Shown here: piece by piece, positions 1 to 7,469 of the stretch | Position numbering within the stretch: the first letter of the stretch is position 1 | How the letters are laid out: each line of letters begins with the position of its first letter | Assembly: GCF_021502675.1 (NCBI RefSeq) | Contig: NZ_JAKFHA010000031.1 | Span: forward strand, 5,429-69,428 | DNA length: 64,000 nucleotides | Direction of reading: 5' to 3' | From: Yinghuangia soli | GTDB lineage: Bacteria; Actinomycetota; Actinomycetes; Streptomycetales; Streptomycetaceae | The notes under the pieces: model-generated | Told to the model about the DNA's origin: nothing | Databases searched by the model: none | The model's input: the letters and a program-made list of their open reading frames with translations, nothing else | Position numbers and translations under genes: made by a program

Positions 1-98
1 TCGGCGCCCCACCAACACAAACCCCCCGGGGCGGGGGGGGGGCCCCCCCCCACCCCCCCCCCCCCCCCGCGGCCGGGACAAGAGCCGGTTTCGGCGGG
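1..98. repeat. homopolymer G/C tracts
   Basis: A non-coding stretch with a run of ten G (33-42) followed by nine C, one A and sixteen C (53-68). Such long runs are prone to length errors in sequencing and to slippage in vivo. No gene is visible here. A 17-C run of the same sort recurs at 40907. Confidence 0.8.
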
Positions 99-130
99 CC
101 TTCGGAGGGCCTCGAAGGTCCCCCCGAAGG
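99..130 (-). terminator. possible terminator of the peptide-export operon
   Basis: CCTTCGG at 99-105 pairs with CCGAAGG at 124-130, extended inward by GGG/CCC after one mismatch, with a 10-nt loop. It lies about 110 bp beyond the last gene of the leftward operon. There is no T-run, so this is a weak call. Confidence 0.35.
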
Positions 131-170
131 GCCTTCGCGGGACCGAGGCCGGGGCGTGCTCGGAGCTGCG

Positions 171-210
171 CGGGACTGCGCGGGACTGCGCGGGACTGCG
201 CGGGACTGCG
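171..210. repeat. tandem 10-bp repeat, four copies
   Basis: Four exact copies of cgggactgcg (171-180, 181-190, 191-200, 201-210) lie just downstream of the S26 peptidase stop codon. They are not part of any convincing reading frame. Confidence 0.9.
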
Positions 211-243
211 TTCAGGGGTGTTCGTAGCCGTGCCGGACTGCCG

Positions 244-747
244 TCAGCGGGTGCTCGGAGCCGGCTCCGCGTCGTCGCCGTCCGCCTCGGCGGCGGCCGC
301 GGCGGCACGGAGCCGGAAGAGGACCGTCCCGATGAGCTTGTCCTGCGGGCAGTAGCCCCACTGCTTGGAATCCCGCGAACCGGGCCGCTCGCCGAGCAGG
401 ATCAGCATGCCCGGCGGCACATGAGTCCCCGGGCAGCGCGTCGCCCAGGCCGGCACCGGATCCCCGGGGACCGCGACGATGCGCTTGACGTACCAGGAGT
501 CGGGAGAGCTGTCCGCCGGGGTCTTCCAGCCGAGTTCGCGGTCGGGGGCGACGACCACGGCCACCCGCCCTGCCGCGATCCGGCGGCGGCCGCGCAGCAT
601 GAGCAGCCGGTCGCCCGGCATCAGCACCGGCGACATGCTGTAGCCGCGTACGGTCACCGCGACCAGGCGGCCGCGGGCCAGCCCCAGGAGCGCCGCCAGG
701 ACGAGCAGGACGGCCAGGACACCCAGAAGTGCGGTCGCGATGCTCAT
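244..747 (-). CDS. S26 family signal peptidase (peptide maturation)
   Basis: A 167-residue membrane serine protease of the signal peptidase I family. An N-terminal hydrophobic segment (about 3-24) is followed by the catalytic Ser37 in the box GYSMSP and the general base Lys88 in YVKRIVAVPGD, so the Ser-Lys dyad is present. The ATG start overlaps the stop of the upstream ABC transporter gene as ATGA, which fixes the start and implies coupled translation. It is the last gene of the operon that begins at 4718. Because the operon encodes a small precursor with an AxA site, the likely substrate is that peptide rather than general Sec cargo. That substrate is inferred; the protease family is clear. 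Confidence 0.88.
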   Translation of the reverse strand: MSIATALLGVLAVLLVLAALLGLARGRLVAVTVRGYSMSPVLMPGDRLLMLRGRRRIAAGRVAVVVAPDRELGWKTPADSSPDSWYVKRIVAVPGDPVPAWATRCPGTHVPPGMLILLGERPGSRDSKQWGYCPQDKLIGTVLFRLRAAAAAAEADGDDAEPAPSTR

Positions 748-2672
748 CGGACGGCCTCCTCGTACCCCTCGGACTGCGCGTAGCCCTCCGCCTGCAGGCG
801 GAACAACTCGGCATAGGACCCGCCCGCGGCCATCAGTTCGTCGTGCGTGCCGGACTCCCGGACGACCCCGTCCGCGATGACGACGATGCTGTCCGCGGCG
901 CGCACGCTGTTGAGCCGGTGCGAGACCAGGATGCTCGTCGCACCGCGGCGCAACTCGGCGAGCCGGTCGTGGACGTGGCGCTCGGCCACGGCGTCCAGAC
1001 CCGTGCTCGGCTCGTCCAGGATCATCAGGTCGCGCCCGGACCGCATCAGCGCCCGGGCGAGCGCGACGCGCTGCCACTGGCCGCCGGACAGCTGGACGCC
1101 CGAACCCCCGGGATCGTCGGGGTCGTCGAGGTCGTCCGGGAAGAACATCCGGCTCAGCATGGTGTCGTAGCCGCGCGGCAGGCCCGCCAGCACGTCGTGC
1201 ACGTCCGCATCGGCCGCGGCGGCGCGGATACGCTCATGGTCGTCGAACGCGTCCAGGTCGCCCAGGCCGATGTTCTCCGCGGCGGACAGGTCGTACTCCA
1301 TCGGGTCCTGGAACACCACGCTGATGCGCTGCCGCAGCTCGTCGGCGGGGATGTCGCGCAGGTCCACGCCGTCCCAGGTGATGCTGCCGCGCTGCGGGTC
1401 GTACAGCCGGCACACCAGTTTCACCAGCGTGCTCTTGCCCGCCCCGTTCAGGCCCACGACCGCCAGGCTGCCGCCGTGCGGGACGGCCAGGTCGACGCCG
1501 CGCAGGATCCACGGCCCGTCCTCGGAGTACCGGAACCACACGTCCCGCAGCTCCAGTCCGCGCGCCAGCGGCGGCGGGGCCACCGGCGCGGCCGGGGCCG
1601 GCAGGTCGTCCCGGACCTGCGTCACGTGCACGTAGTGGCCGAACATCAGGGCCGTCTGGTGCCCCTGCGCGATGCACCCGACCAGCGCCGCCAGCGCCGC
1701 CTGCATCCCGGCGAGCGCCGCCACCAGCAGCGACACGTCGCCCGCACTAAGCGCACCGGACGCGGCCTTGTGCACGGCCCAGACCAGCGCACCGGTCGAC
1801 ACGAGGGCGCCCAGCACCGCCAGGCCCGTCTCGTACACCGCGAGCCGCCGGTCGAGCTGCTCCTCCTGCCGGTTGATGCCGTCGAGGTCGCTGCGCATGC
1901 GCCGGGCGAAGTAGCCGCCCAGGCCGTACAGCCGGATCTCCTTCGCGGCCTGGGGATCGGTCAGGATCCCGCGGTAGAAGATCTGCCGCCGCGCCAGGCT
2001 GCTGGTCCGCCAGAACATGTCGGCGCGGTGGCGGCTGTTGGCCAACTGCGCGAACAGCGCCGGGACGGCCGCGGCGACCAGGATCCCGGTCAGCACCGGG
2101 CTGATCAGCAGCAGACTGCCCAGGAACCCGGCCAGCGTCAGCACGTTCTGCGCGCACTGCAGGACTGCGCCGACCAGCCGCTCGGCGCCCTGCGCGCTCT
2201 GGATGCCGAGCTGCACGCGGTTCTGGAACGCGGGCTGTTCGAGCTTCGACAGGCCGCTGAGCCGGTTCACCGCGGTGAGCAGCTCGGTCTGCGCCTGCGT
2301 CGAGGTGGCCCGGCGGATGCGGCCGTCGGCGTACGCGGAGACGGCCGCGCTCGCCGCCAGCAGCACGGTCAGCAGGCCGATGCCGGCCGCGGCCCAGGTC
2401 AGGTCCGCGGTACGGAACCCGCCGTCGGCGAGGTTGTCGACCACGTACTTGAGCAGCCAGGACGCCGCGACCGGGGCGATGCCCGCGATCAGCACGGTCG
2501 CGATGCGGACGGCGAGCGCGCCCGGGCAGGCGCGTACCGTCAGGGCCAGCGCGGCGGTGAGGCCGCGGGCGAACTCCTTTGTGCGGTCCGCGAGTTTCAC
2601 TTTGCCCGTGCCACGCCCGTCAGTGCCGCGCCCGCCGGTGCCGCGGCGGCTCGTGCCGCGTCCTGTGCTCAT
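744..2672 (-). CDS. ABC exporter, fused membrane and ATPase domains
   Basis: A 642-residue half-transporter of the exporter type. The membrane domain (about 40-340) precedes the ATPase domain, which has Walker A GLNGAGKST, signature LSGGQWQRVALARAL and Walker B LMILDEPSTGLD. There is no C39 peptidase domain in front, consistent with a separate protease encoded by the next gene. The first 22 residues are a low-complexity RGT/Gly repeat encoded by an approximately 15-bp DNA repeat. An internal GTG near 2603 is an alternative start, but the ATGA overlap with the preceding redoxin gene favours 2672. It probably exports the 59-residue cysteine-rich peptide of the same operon. Confidence 0.9.
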   Translation of the reverse strand: MSTGRGTSRRGTGGRGTDGRGTGKVKLADRTKEFARGLTAALALTVRACPGALAVRIATVLIAGIAPVAASWLLKYVVDNLADGGFRTADLTWAAAGIGLLTVLLAASAAVSAYADGRIRRATSTQAQTELLTAVNRLSGLSKLEQPAFQNRVQLGIQSAQGAERLVGAVLQCAQNVLTLAGFLGSLLLISPVLTGILVAAAVPALFAQLANSRHRADMFWRTSSLARRQIFYRGILTDPQAAKEIRLYGLGGYFARRMRSDLDGINRQEEQLDRRLAVYETGLAVLGALVSTGALVWAVHKAASGALSAGDVSLLVAALAGMQAALAALVGCIAQGHQTALMFGHYVHVTQVRDDLPAPAAPVAPPPLARGLELRDVWFRYSEDGPWILRGVDLAVPHGGSLAVVGLNGAGKSTLVKLVCRLYDPQRGSITWDGVDLRDIPADELRQRISVVFQDPMEYDLSAAENIGLGDLDAFDDHERIRAAAADADVHDVLAGLPRGYDTMLSRMFFPDDLDDPDDPGGSGVQLSGGQWQRVALARALMRSGRDLMILDEPSTGLDAVAERHVHDRLAELRRGATSILVSHRLNSVRAADSIVVIADGVVRESGTHDELMAAGGSYAELFRLQAEGYAQSEGYEEAVR

Positions 2673-3232
2673 ACGGTGAGCAGGTTCAGGGCGGGCAGCG
2701 AGCCCTGGCCGATGCCCGTCTCGGTGATGGTCCCGTCCGCGCGGACGAGCACGAAGCTGGGGTGGTAGCGGACCCCGAACGCGGTCGCCACGGGACCGCC
2801 GGACGGCTCGACGGCGGTCAGCCCGGTGAGCGGCGTGACCGCTTCCAGGAGCGGGCCGGCCTCGTCCTCGGCCCCGTTGACGATGGCGACCAGGCGCGCT
2901 CCGGACGGGGTGTTCGCCGCGGCCCAGCGCTCGATCTCCGGGAGGCTGTCGCGCGTCGGACCGCACGCGGGGCGCAGGAAGCAGATGAGTGCGGGCTGCC
3001 CGTCGAGCGCCGACTCGGTGGCCTCGCCTTCGGGCGTGTGCAGTGTGAAGGCGGGCAGTCGCTCGCCCTCCGCGACGGCGAGGGTCGGCTCGTCCTCGGC
3101 GGGGACCGCGTTGCGGGGCCGCGGCGGAGCGGTGATCACGGCCTGCCAGGCCTTGACCACCTTGGTGGTGAGCAGGGCGTTGACGAGGGTGGCGGCGACC
3201 ATGAGGGCGAGGCCGGCGACGGCGTAGGTCAC
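2669..3232 (-). CDS. TlpA/MauD-like redoxin with CGPT active site
   Basis: A 187-residue membrane-anchored thioredoxin-fold protein. One N-terminal membrane segment (about 4-22) leads into a redoxin domain. The active-site position reads CGPT (90-93), so the resolving cysteine of CxxC is replaced by Thr. A second cysteine, Cys84, sits five residues earlier (CFLRPAC). The cis-Pro loop is present (YHPSFVLV). A one-cysteine redoxin cannot run a normal CxxC cycle, so it may trap mixed disulfides, act as an isomerase, or use Cys84. It lies 15 bp after the mauE-like gene and overlaps the ABC gene by 4 bp. MauD of the methylamine dehydrogenase system is the nearest characterised analogue I can name. 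Confidence 0.82.
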   Translation of the reverse strand: MTYAVAGLALMVAATLVNALLTTKVVKAWQAVITAPPRPRNAVPAEDEPTLAVAEGERLPAFTLHTPEGEATESALDGQPALICFLRPACGPTRDSLPEIERWAAANTPSGARLVAIVNGAEDEAGPLLEAVTPLTGLTAVEPSGGPVATAFGVRYHPSFVLVRADGTITETGIGQGSLPALNLLTV

Positions 3233-3247
3233 TTCGGGGGCGTCCTT

Positions 3248-3781
3248 TCAGCGTCGGCCGGCACGGGCCGAGAAGAAGAAGGCGAGGTCGTCGGTGAAGA
3301 CCGCGAGCGCGGTCAGGTAGGCGGCAGCGCCGACCGCGAGCGCGACCGCGGGCGCCTCGAGGGACGTGGACGTCCCGTCGGCCAGGGCGACCGCGCCGCC
3401 GACCGCGGCCAGCGCGGTGAGCGCCACGTTGCGGGCCACATGCCACGGGCCCATCGGCACCGAGGTCCGGCTGCCGAAGCACGCGCAGCCGACCGAGCTG
3501 CCGCGGCGCATGGTGGCCACCGCGACGGCGGTGAACGCGGCGCACAGCACCGCTGCCAGGGCCAGGCCGAGGCCCACCGTCCAAGGGAGGAGCAGGAGGA
3601 CGGCGGCGAGGAGTTCGGCGGCCGGCACCAGGACGGCGAGTGCGGGGCGCGCGGCGGCGGGCAGGAACGGGAAGTCGCGCAGCGCCTCGGCGAATTGGTC
3701 GCGGTCGCGAAGCTTGGCGACGCCGGCCACGGCCAGCACGCAGATCAGCGTCAGGCGGCAGATGAGCAGCAGGTCGGACAA
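3248..3781 (-). CDS. MauE/DoxX-type membrane redox protein
   Basis: A 177-residue protein with about four membrane segments and the motif CACFG (Cys99, Cys101), typical of MauE-like redox proteins that work with thioredoxin-fold partners in periplasmic or extracytoplasmic disulfide chemistry. A longer frame begins at an ATG at 3877, but that would place the start in the loop of a 14-bp hairpin and add a proline-rich tail. The TTG at 3781 has GGAG five bases upstream and gives the normal family length. Its role here is probably passing electrons out of disulfides formed in the peptide. The family call is firm; the start is moderately sure. Confidence 0.85.
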   Translation of the reverse strand: MSDLLLICRLTLICVLAVAGVAKLRDRDQFAEALRDFPFLPAAARPALAVLVPAAELLAAVLLLLPWTVGLGLALAAVLCAAFTAVAVATMRRGSSVGCACFGSRTSVPMGPWHVARNVALTALAAVGGAVALADGTSTSLEAPAVALAVGAAAYLTALAVFTDDLAFFFSARAGRR

Positions 3782-3861
3782 CGTGACTCCGGGGAATCGG
3801 CACGGGAGCGGCGCGGGGGGAGGGAGAGGAGCAGGCGACGGGGCACGGCACGGGGGAAGGA

Positions 3862-3891
3862 ACGGGGCGGGCCGCAAGCGGCCCGCCCCGT
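3862..3891 (-). terminator. hairpin between peptide gene and mauE-like gene
   Basis: A perfect 14-bp stem (3862-3875 with 3878-3891, core cggggcgggccgc) lies 5 bp after the peptide stop codon. With no T-run it probably works as an attenuator or mRNA 3'-end stabiliser. It would let the precursor be made in excess over the export and redox proteins, an arrangement common in peptide operons. Confidence 0.75.
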
Positions 3892-3896
3892 GTGTG

Positions 3897-4076
3897 TCAG
3901 CAGTAGCTCCAGCTACCGCACGACACCGTGCAGCGGGGAGTGTCGCAACAACGGCGGCACCGCTGGCCGCTGGTGCTCCACTCGGTCCAGCAGTCCGGCG
4001 GGCAGCCTGCCTCGGCGTCGGCCTTGGGCAGAATGCGTTCGATCATGCGGCTGGCACCGGCCTTGAGCGTGCGCAT
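3897..4076 (-). CDS. cysteine-rich secreted peptide precursor (59 aa)
   Basis: Start ATG at 4076 follows a strong AGAGGAG site. Residues 1-23 form a charged amphipathic leader without the hydrophobic core of a Sec signal, ending in A-E-A (21-23). Residues 24-59 are a cysteine-rich core with eight Cys at 25, 29, 40, 43, 44, 49, 53 and 59, three Trp and a C-terminal SWSYC. Eight Cys could form four disulfides. Flanking genes encode two redoxins, a MauE-like protein, an ABC exporter and an S26 protease. The inferred path is export by the ABC protein, cleavage after Ala23, and folding by the redox proteins. I do not recognise a described peptide family; a miniature relative of MauA-like disulfide-rich subunits is one alternative. 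Confidence 0.85.
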   Translation of the reverse strand: MRTLKAGASRMIERILPKADAEAGCPPDCWTEWSTSGQRCRRCCDTPRCTVSCGSWSYC

Positions 4077-4094
4077 GGTTCTCCTCTCGAAGTG

Positions 4095-4115
4095 GGTCGA
4101 CGGGTCGCGTCGACC
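4095..4115 (-). promoter_or_regulatory. hairpin in leader of peptide gene
   Basis: GGTCGAC (4095-4101) pairs with GTCGACC (4109-4115) around a 7-nt loop, between the first redoxin gene and the peptide start. Together with the hairpin after the peptide gene it brackets the peptide coding segment, suggesting processing or stabilisation of that mRNA piece. Confidence 0.55.
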
Positions 4116-4181
4116 GGTGAGACGAACTGTGCGATTTCCTTCTTTCCTCGGTGCGGCCGCGGATGGCGGACGCACCGGGGT

Positions 4182-4718
4182 TCAGTGGGCCGCCGGTGCG
4201 GGGCGGCGGCGTTCGGCGGCGGGGCGGTCCGGGATCACGCCGCGCCGGTAGGAAAGGATCGTGGGGTAGCCGGGCACGCGCAGCGCCTGGAAGAGCGGCT
4301 GGGCCTCGGGCGCGGGGACGATCTCGTCCGCGGGGCCGACGAGTTTGCCGATCAGCGTGCTCTCGCCGGTGTCCTCGCCCATCACCAGGGCCATGACCTT
4401 GCCTCCGGACTCCCGTGTGCGGTCGGCGCGTTCGGCGAATTCCGGGATCCTGTCGGCACAGGACGGGCAGTCGTGCGAGAAGACGCCAAGCAGCAGCTCG
4501 CCGGAGCGGTAGTCGTTGCGGGTCAGGGTCCGGCCGCTGAGCGCGGTGACGGTGAACTCCGGCAGCTTGTCGCCCGGTTGCGGGCCCTGTGCGGCGAAGT
4601 CCTCGCGCCGCCGCACGGCCTCCAGCTCCTGCCAGCGGCGCAGGATGACCAGGAGCAGTCCGAGGTTCAGCAGGGCGATGGTCCCGACGAGAACCAAACA
4701 GGCAATGACGTAAGGCAA
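4182..4718 (-). CDS. TlpA/MauD-like redoxin with CPSC active site
   Basis: A 178-residue membrane-anchored thiol-disulfide protein and first gene of the operon. The TTG start at 4718 has AGGGGGT about seven bases upstream. A membrane segment (about 4-26) precedes a redoxin domain with an intact C84-P-S-C87 and a cis-Pro loop GYPTILSY. A longer frame to 4895 adds a poorly supported tail. It differs from the second redoxin of the operon, which has only one active-site cysteine, so the two may divide oxidation and isomerisation. The substrate is presumably the eight-cysteine peptide encoded immediately downstream. Confidence 0.82.
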   Translation of the reverse strand: MPYVIACLVLVGTIALLNLGLLLVILRRWQELEAVRRREDFAAQGPQPGDKLPEFTVTALSGRTLTRNDYRSGELLLGVFSHDCPSCADRIPEFAERADRTRESGGKVMALVMGEDTGESTLIGKLVGPADEIVPAPEAQPLFQALRVPGYPTILSYRRGVIPDRPAAERRRPAPAAH

Positions 4719-4900
4719 GTTCGACCCCCTGGGACGGATGCACAGGGAGCCAGTGTGGATCTGCCGCAGAACGCGGACTATCCAGAATGCGAGACGATTG
4801 GCCATCCAAATCGTTCGGGACCGCGCGGACGGGATTGCCTGCGGGGATCGTTCACGATGATCCGGAAGTTCGTGGAATCTGCGGATCGATGCCATGAAGT

Positions 4901-4970
4901 CCCTTGTAACAAGGGGAGTTGGTGATCTTGAGAAGCAAGATCATTGTATCGCAAGGGAGTTGCTGACCTG
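4901..4970. promoter_or_regulatory. palindromes and direct repeat in operon control region
   Basis: This region is AT-richer than its surroundings, between the peptide operon and the araC-type gene. CCCTTGT/ACAAGGG form a palindrome with a 1-bp centre (4901-4915). TGATCTTG and CAAGATCA form an 8-bp-arm palindrome with a 5-bp spacer (4923-4943). The stretch 4904-4930 is partly repeated at 4944-4970, sharing TTGTA and an (A)AGGG(G)AGTTG block. These look like operators. The rest of 4719-5214 shows no gene. Confidence 0.6.
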
Positions 4971-5214
4971 CTGCTTGTTTTCGCAGGCAATCGGTTGGGC
5001 AGGATCCGCCATTGGCGCGCACGTGCAGCTCGGTGCTCATGGGTGCCGGGATGCCGAGGCGGGGTCCCGGTGGCGACCGGAATGGCAGCGATTCCACCAA
5101 GGACTGTTCTGATATCGGACAGTAGGGTCCGGAAAGTGAACGGCCGGCGACCGGGACGACTGACGGGGAGCCCGGAGCGTGTGCGACGCCACCGGTGCCG
5201 GTGTGGCTTCGCAC

Positions 5215-5283
5215 GGCCTTCGCATCGCCTTGGCATCGCGTTCGCATTGCCTGCGCATGGCCTTCGTATGGCCGCGCTGGCAT
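5215..5283. repeat. degenerate 11-bp tandem repeats upstream of araC-type gene
   Basis: Five consecutive 11-bp units ending in cat or tat (ggccttcgcat, cgccttggcat, cgcgttcgcat, tgcctgcgcat, ggccttcgtat) are followed by a 14-bp unit to 5283. One unit is about one helical turn, so every copy faces the same side of the DNA. It sits 10 bp before the proposed start codon. Confidence 0.8.
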
Positions 5284-5292
5284 CATCGCGGG

Positions 5293-6369
5293 ATGCGTTC
5301 AACCGGTGCGGCACCCGGATCGGGCGGCGGGGGCGCGGGGCCGGTCGCCGAAGTGACCACCAGCATCGTTCCCGAGGCGGAGCGGTTCGGCTGGTGGACC
5401 GACATGGTCGCGGACCAGGTCATGCCGGTGTCCGTCCGCAGCCCGCACGCCGCGGTGTTCCGCGGCCGCGCGGCCGTCGTGGACACCCCGCGCGCCCAGG
5501 TCGCGGCGTTCGGCTTCTCGCCCATGACGGCCCGCCGGTCGGCGGTGCAGATCCGCCGCCACGACCCCGAGTGCTACTTCCTGGTCCTGGTACGCGACAC
5601 CCCCATCCGGCTCGAACAAGCGCGCAGCACCGCCTTCCTGGAGGCCGGCGACCTGGCGCTCTTCTCCACCTCGCAGCCCCTGGACTGCGACTTCCTCGAC
5701 GCCGGCCGGCAGACCCGGCTCACGCTGATCCGGCTGCCCCGCCACGCCCTCCCGCTGGACGGCGACCGCGCCGACCGCCTGCTCGCCCGGCCGATCAGCG
5801 GCCGCACCGGCGCCGCACGGCTGCTCGGCGGCTACCTCACCGGACTGCCCGACGCGGCGCGCACCTCGGACCCGGGCACCCTCGAACGGCTAGGCGACAT
5901 CGGCGTGGACCTGGCCGCGACGGTGCTCGCCGCGCAGCTGGGCGACGACACGGCAGTGCCGGGCGCGACGCGGAAGGCCGTGCTGCTGGCCCGCGTCCGG
6001 GCGTTCATCGAACGCCACCTCGGCGAGCCCGGGCTGAACCCCGCGGCGATCGCCGCGCACCACCACATCTCGGTCCGTGCGCTGCACGAACTCTTCCGCG
6101 GGGAGCCGGAGTCCGTGGCCGCGTCCATCCGTACCCGGCGGCTGGCGCGCTGCCGCGCGGACCTCACCGACAGCGCACTGCGGGACCGCACGATCGCCGA
6201 GATCGCGGCCCGGTGGGCACTGCGCCCGGGGGACTTCAGCAGGGCGTTCCGAAGCGTGTACGGGATGACACCGGGAGAGCTGCGCGCCGTCCAGGGCCTG
6301 CAGGTTCTGCCGGGCGGCGGGGGAGGAGCCGGCGGTTCGGGCGGCGCGGCTGCGTACCGCGGGCACTGA
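5293..6369 (+). CDS. AraC-family transcriptional regulator
   Basis: A 358-residue regulator. The N-terminal part (about 25-200) looks like the sensing domain of AraC_binding_2-type regulators, and the C-terminal 100 residues carry the two helix-turn-helices of AraC, including IAEIAARWALRPGDFSRAFR and the ending YGMTPGELR. A Gly/Ala-rich tail closes the protein. The ATG at 5293 is chosen because the upstream extension runs through the 11-bp repeats; its ribosome site is weak. It is divergent from the cysteine-rich peptide operon and is the natural candidate to control it, though that is inference from position. Confidence 0.85.
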   Translation: MRSTGAAPGSGGGGAGPVAEVTTSIVPEAERFGWWTDMVADQVMPVSVRSPHAAVFRGRAAVVDTPRAQVAAFGFSPMTARRSAVQIRRHDPECYFLVLVRDTPIRLEQARSTAFLEAGDLALFSTSQPLDCDFLDAGRQTRLTLIRLPRHALPLDGDRADRLLARPISGRTGAARLLGGYLTGLPDAARTSDPGTLERLGDIGVDLAATVLAAQLGDDTAVPGATRKAVLLARVRAFIERHLGEPGLNPAAIAAHHHISVRALHELFRGEPESVAASIRTRRLARCRADLTDSALRDRTIAEIAARWALRPGDFSRAFRSVYGMTPGELRAVQGLQVLPGGGGGAGGSGGAAAYRGH

Positions 6370-6458
6370 GCGAGACGTACCGGGACCCTGCCGACGCCGC
6401 GAGGGGCAGCCGGGTCCCGGCTGCCCCTCGGATCTCCTCCGGCAGGGGGTGGCGTCTG

Positions 6459-7469
6459 TCAGGTCACCCGGCGGCGGATCCACCAGGCGCAGAACCCGGT
6501 CAGGGCCAGGGCGAGGCCGAGATAGAGCCCGGTCTCGGCCCATTGAAGGGACCAGAAGTTGCCGGCGGGCTGGTAGGTCACCTGCTGCTGGTAGCCCAAG
6601 GCGCCGAGGTCGGCGACGCAGCGGTCGACCTGCTGCAGGGTCGGCGGGCCCGCCTCGGTGCGCAGGCAGTCGGCGAAGGACGACGGCACGGCGGCCGGCT
6701 GACCGGCGGCGTCCAGCGTCTGCTGGGAGGTGACCCAGGCCCCTGGCACGTCTTCGAGGTGCGCGACGATCTGCTTGGCGCCGTCCTGGATGCTGATGGG
6801 GGCGCCGTCGGGCGCGATCGGCACGGTCGTCCGGTCCGCGGCGGCCAGGTGGGGCCGGATCCATATCGGCACGGCGATCTGGACGGCGGCGTACAGGGCG
6901 AGGGTGGCGGCCATCGCCGGCAGGGTGCGTCGGATGACCAGACCGAGCGCGACGCCCAGGACGAAGGCGAAAGCGGCGTGGGCCATGGGGACGACACCCC
7001 GTGCGGCGAAGGCCACGGGGTCGAGCCGCGCGAAGTATGTGTCCGTCGCGCCACCGCCGTCGACGGCCCGGTCGATGGGGCTGCTCCACCAGCTCACCGC
7101 GAGGCTGGTCAGTCCGGCAGCGGTCATGGCCGCCACCGCACCGACGCCCAGCTTCACCGCCAGCCAGCGCGTGCGGGTGACGCCCTGGTTCCACGCAAGG
7201 CAGTTGGTGCCCGTCTCCAGTTCACGGGAGATCAGCGGTGCGCCCCAGAACATCCCGATGACCGCCGGCACGGCGAGCACGACCAGCAGCCCGGTGTAGT
7301 AGAGGGTCTGGTCCGAACTGGAGACCTGGTCCACCAGGCTGCTGCCGGCCGTCCGGTAGAGGTCGGCCAGGTGCGGGCCGGTGACCGCCAAGAGGGCGGC
7401 GAGGGCGGCCACCGCGGCGGACATCACGGCGGCCTGGGTGCGGAACTGACGCCAGGTCAGCCAGATCAT
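6459..7469 (-). CDS. ABC transporter permease (YtrA-linked type)
   Basis: A 336-residue membrane protein with six or so hydrophobic segments, beginning with MIWLTWRQFRTQ, typical of actinobacterial ABC-2-like permeases. A large extracytoplasmic loop (about 200-300) holds two Cys. The start overlaps the stop of the ATPase gene as ATGA. It forms the transport unit of the GntR-ATPase-permease operon. The substrate cannot be read from sequence; related operons respond to cell-envelope stress. Confidence 0.85.
   Translation of the reverse strand: MIWLTWRQFRTQAAVMSAAVAALAALLAVTGPHLADLYRTAGSSLVDQVSSSDQTLYYTGLLVVLAVPAVIGMFWGAPLISRELETGTNCLAWNQGVTRTRWLAVKLGVGAVAAMTAAGLTSLAVSWWSSPIDRAVDGGGATDTYFARLDPVAFAARGVVPMAHAAFAFVLGVALGLVIRRTLPAMAATLALYAAVQIAVPIWIRPHLAAADRTTVPIAPDGAPISIQDGAKQIVAHLEDVPGAWVTSQQTLDAAGQPAAVPSSFADCLRTEAGPPTLQQVDRCVADLGALGYQQQVTYQPAGNFWSLQWAETGLYLGLALALTGFCAWWIRRRVT

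Noticed and set aside
744-3851. A single 1035-codon open frame across the ABC gene and beyond
   Set aside because: Only the part from 2672 codes for the ABC transporter; the rest is Arg/Pro-rich and runs antisense or out of frame through the redoxin and MauE-like genes, which have clear motifs.
3248-3877. ATG 3877 as start of the MauE-like gene
   Set aside because: The codon lies in the loop of a 14-bp hairpin and adds a Pro-rich tail; TTG 3781 has a ribosome site and gives the usual length.
5105-5125. Palindrome around gatatc before the AraC-type gene
   Set aside because: The inner GATATC and outer CTGT/ACAG have different centres, so it is not a true dyad.
5037-5314. Small minus-strand frames through the 11-bp repeats
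   Set aside because: Met/Arg-rich peptides come from the repeats; no ribosome site and three frames are equally open.
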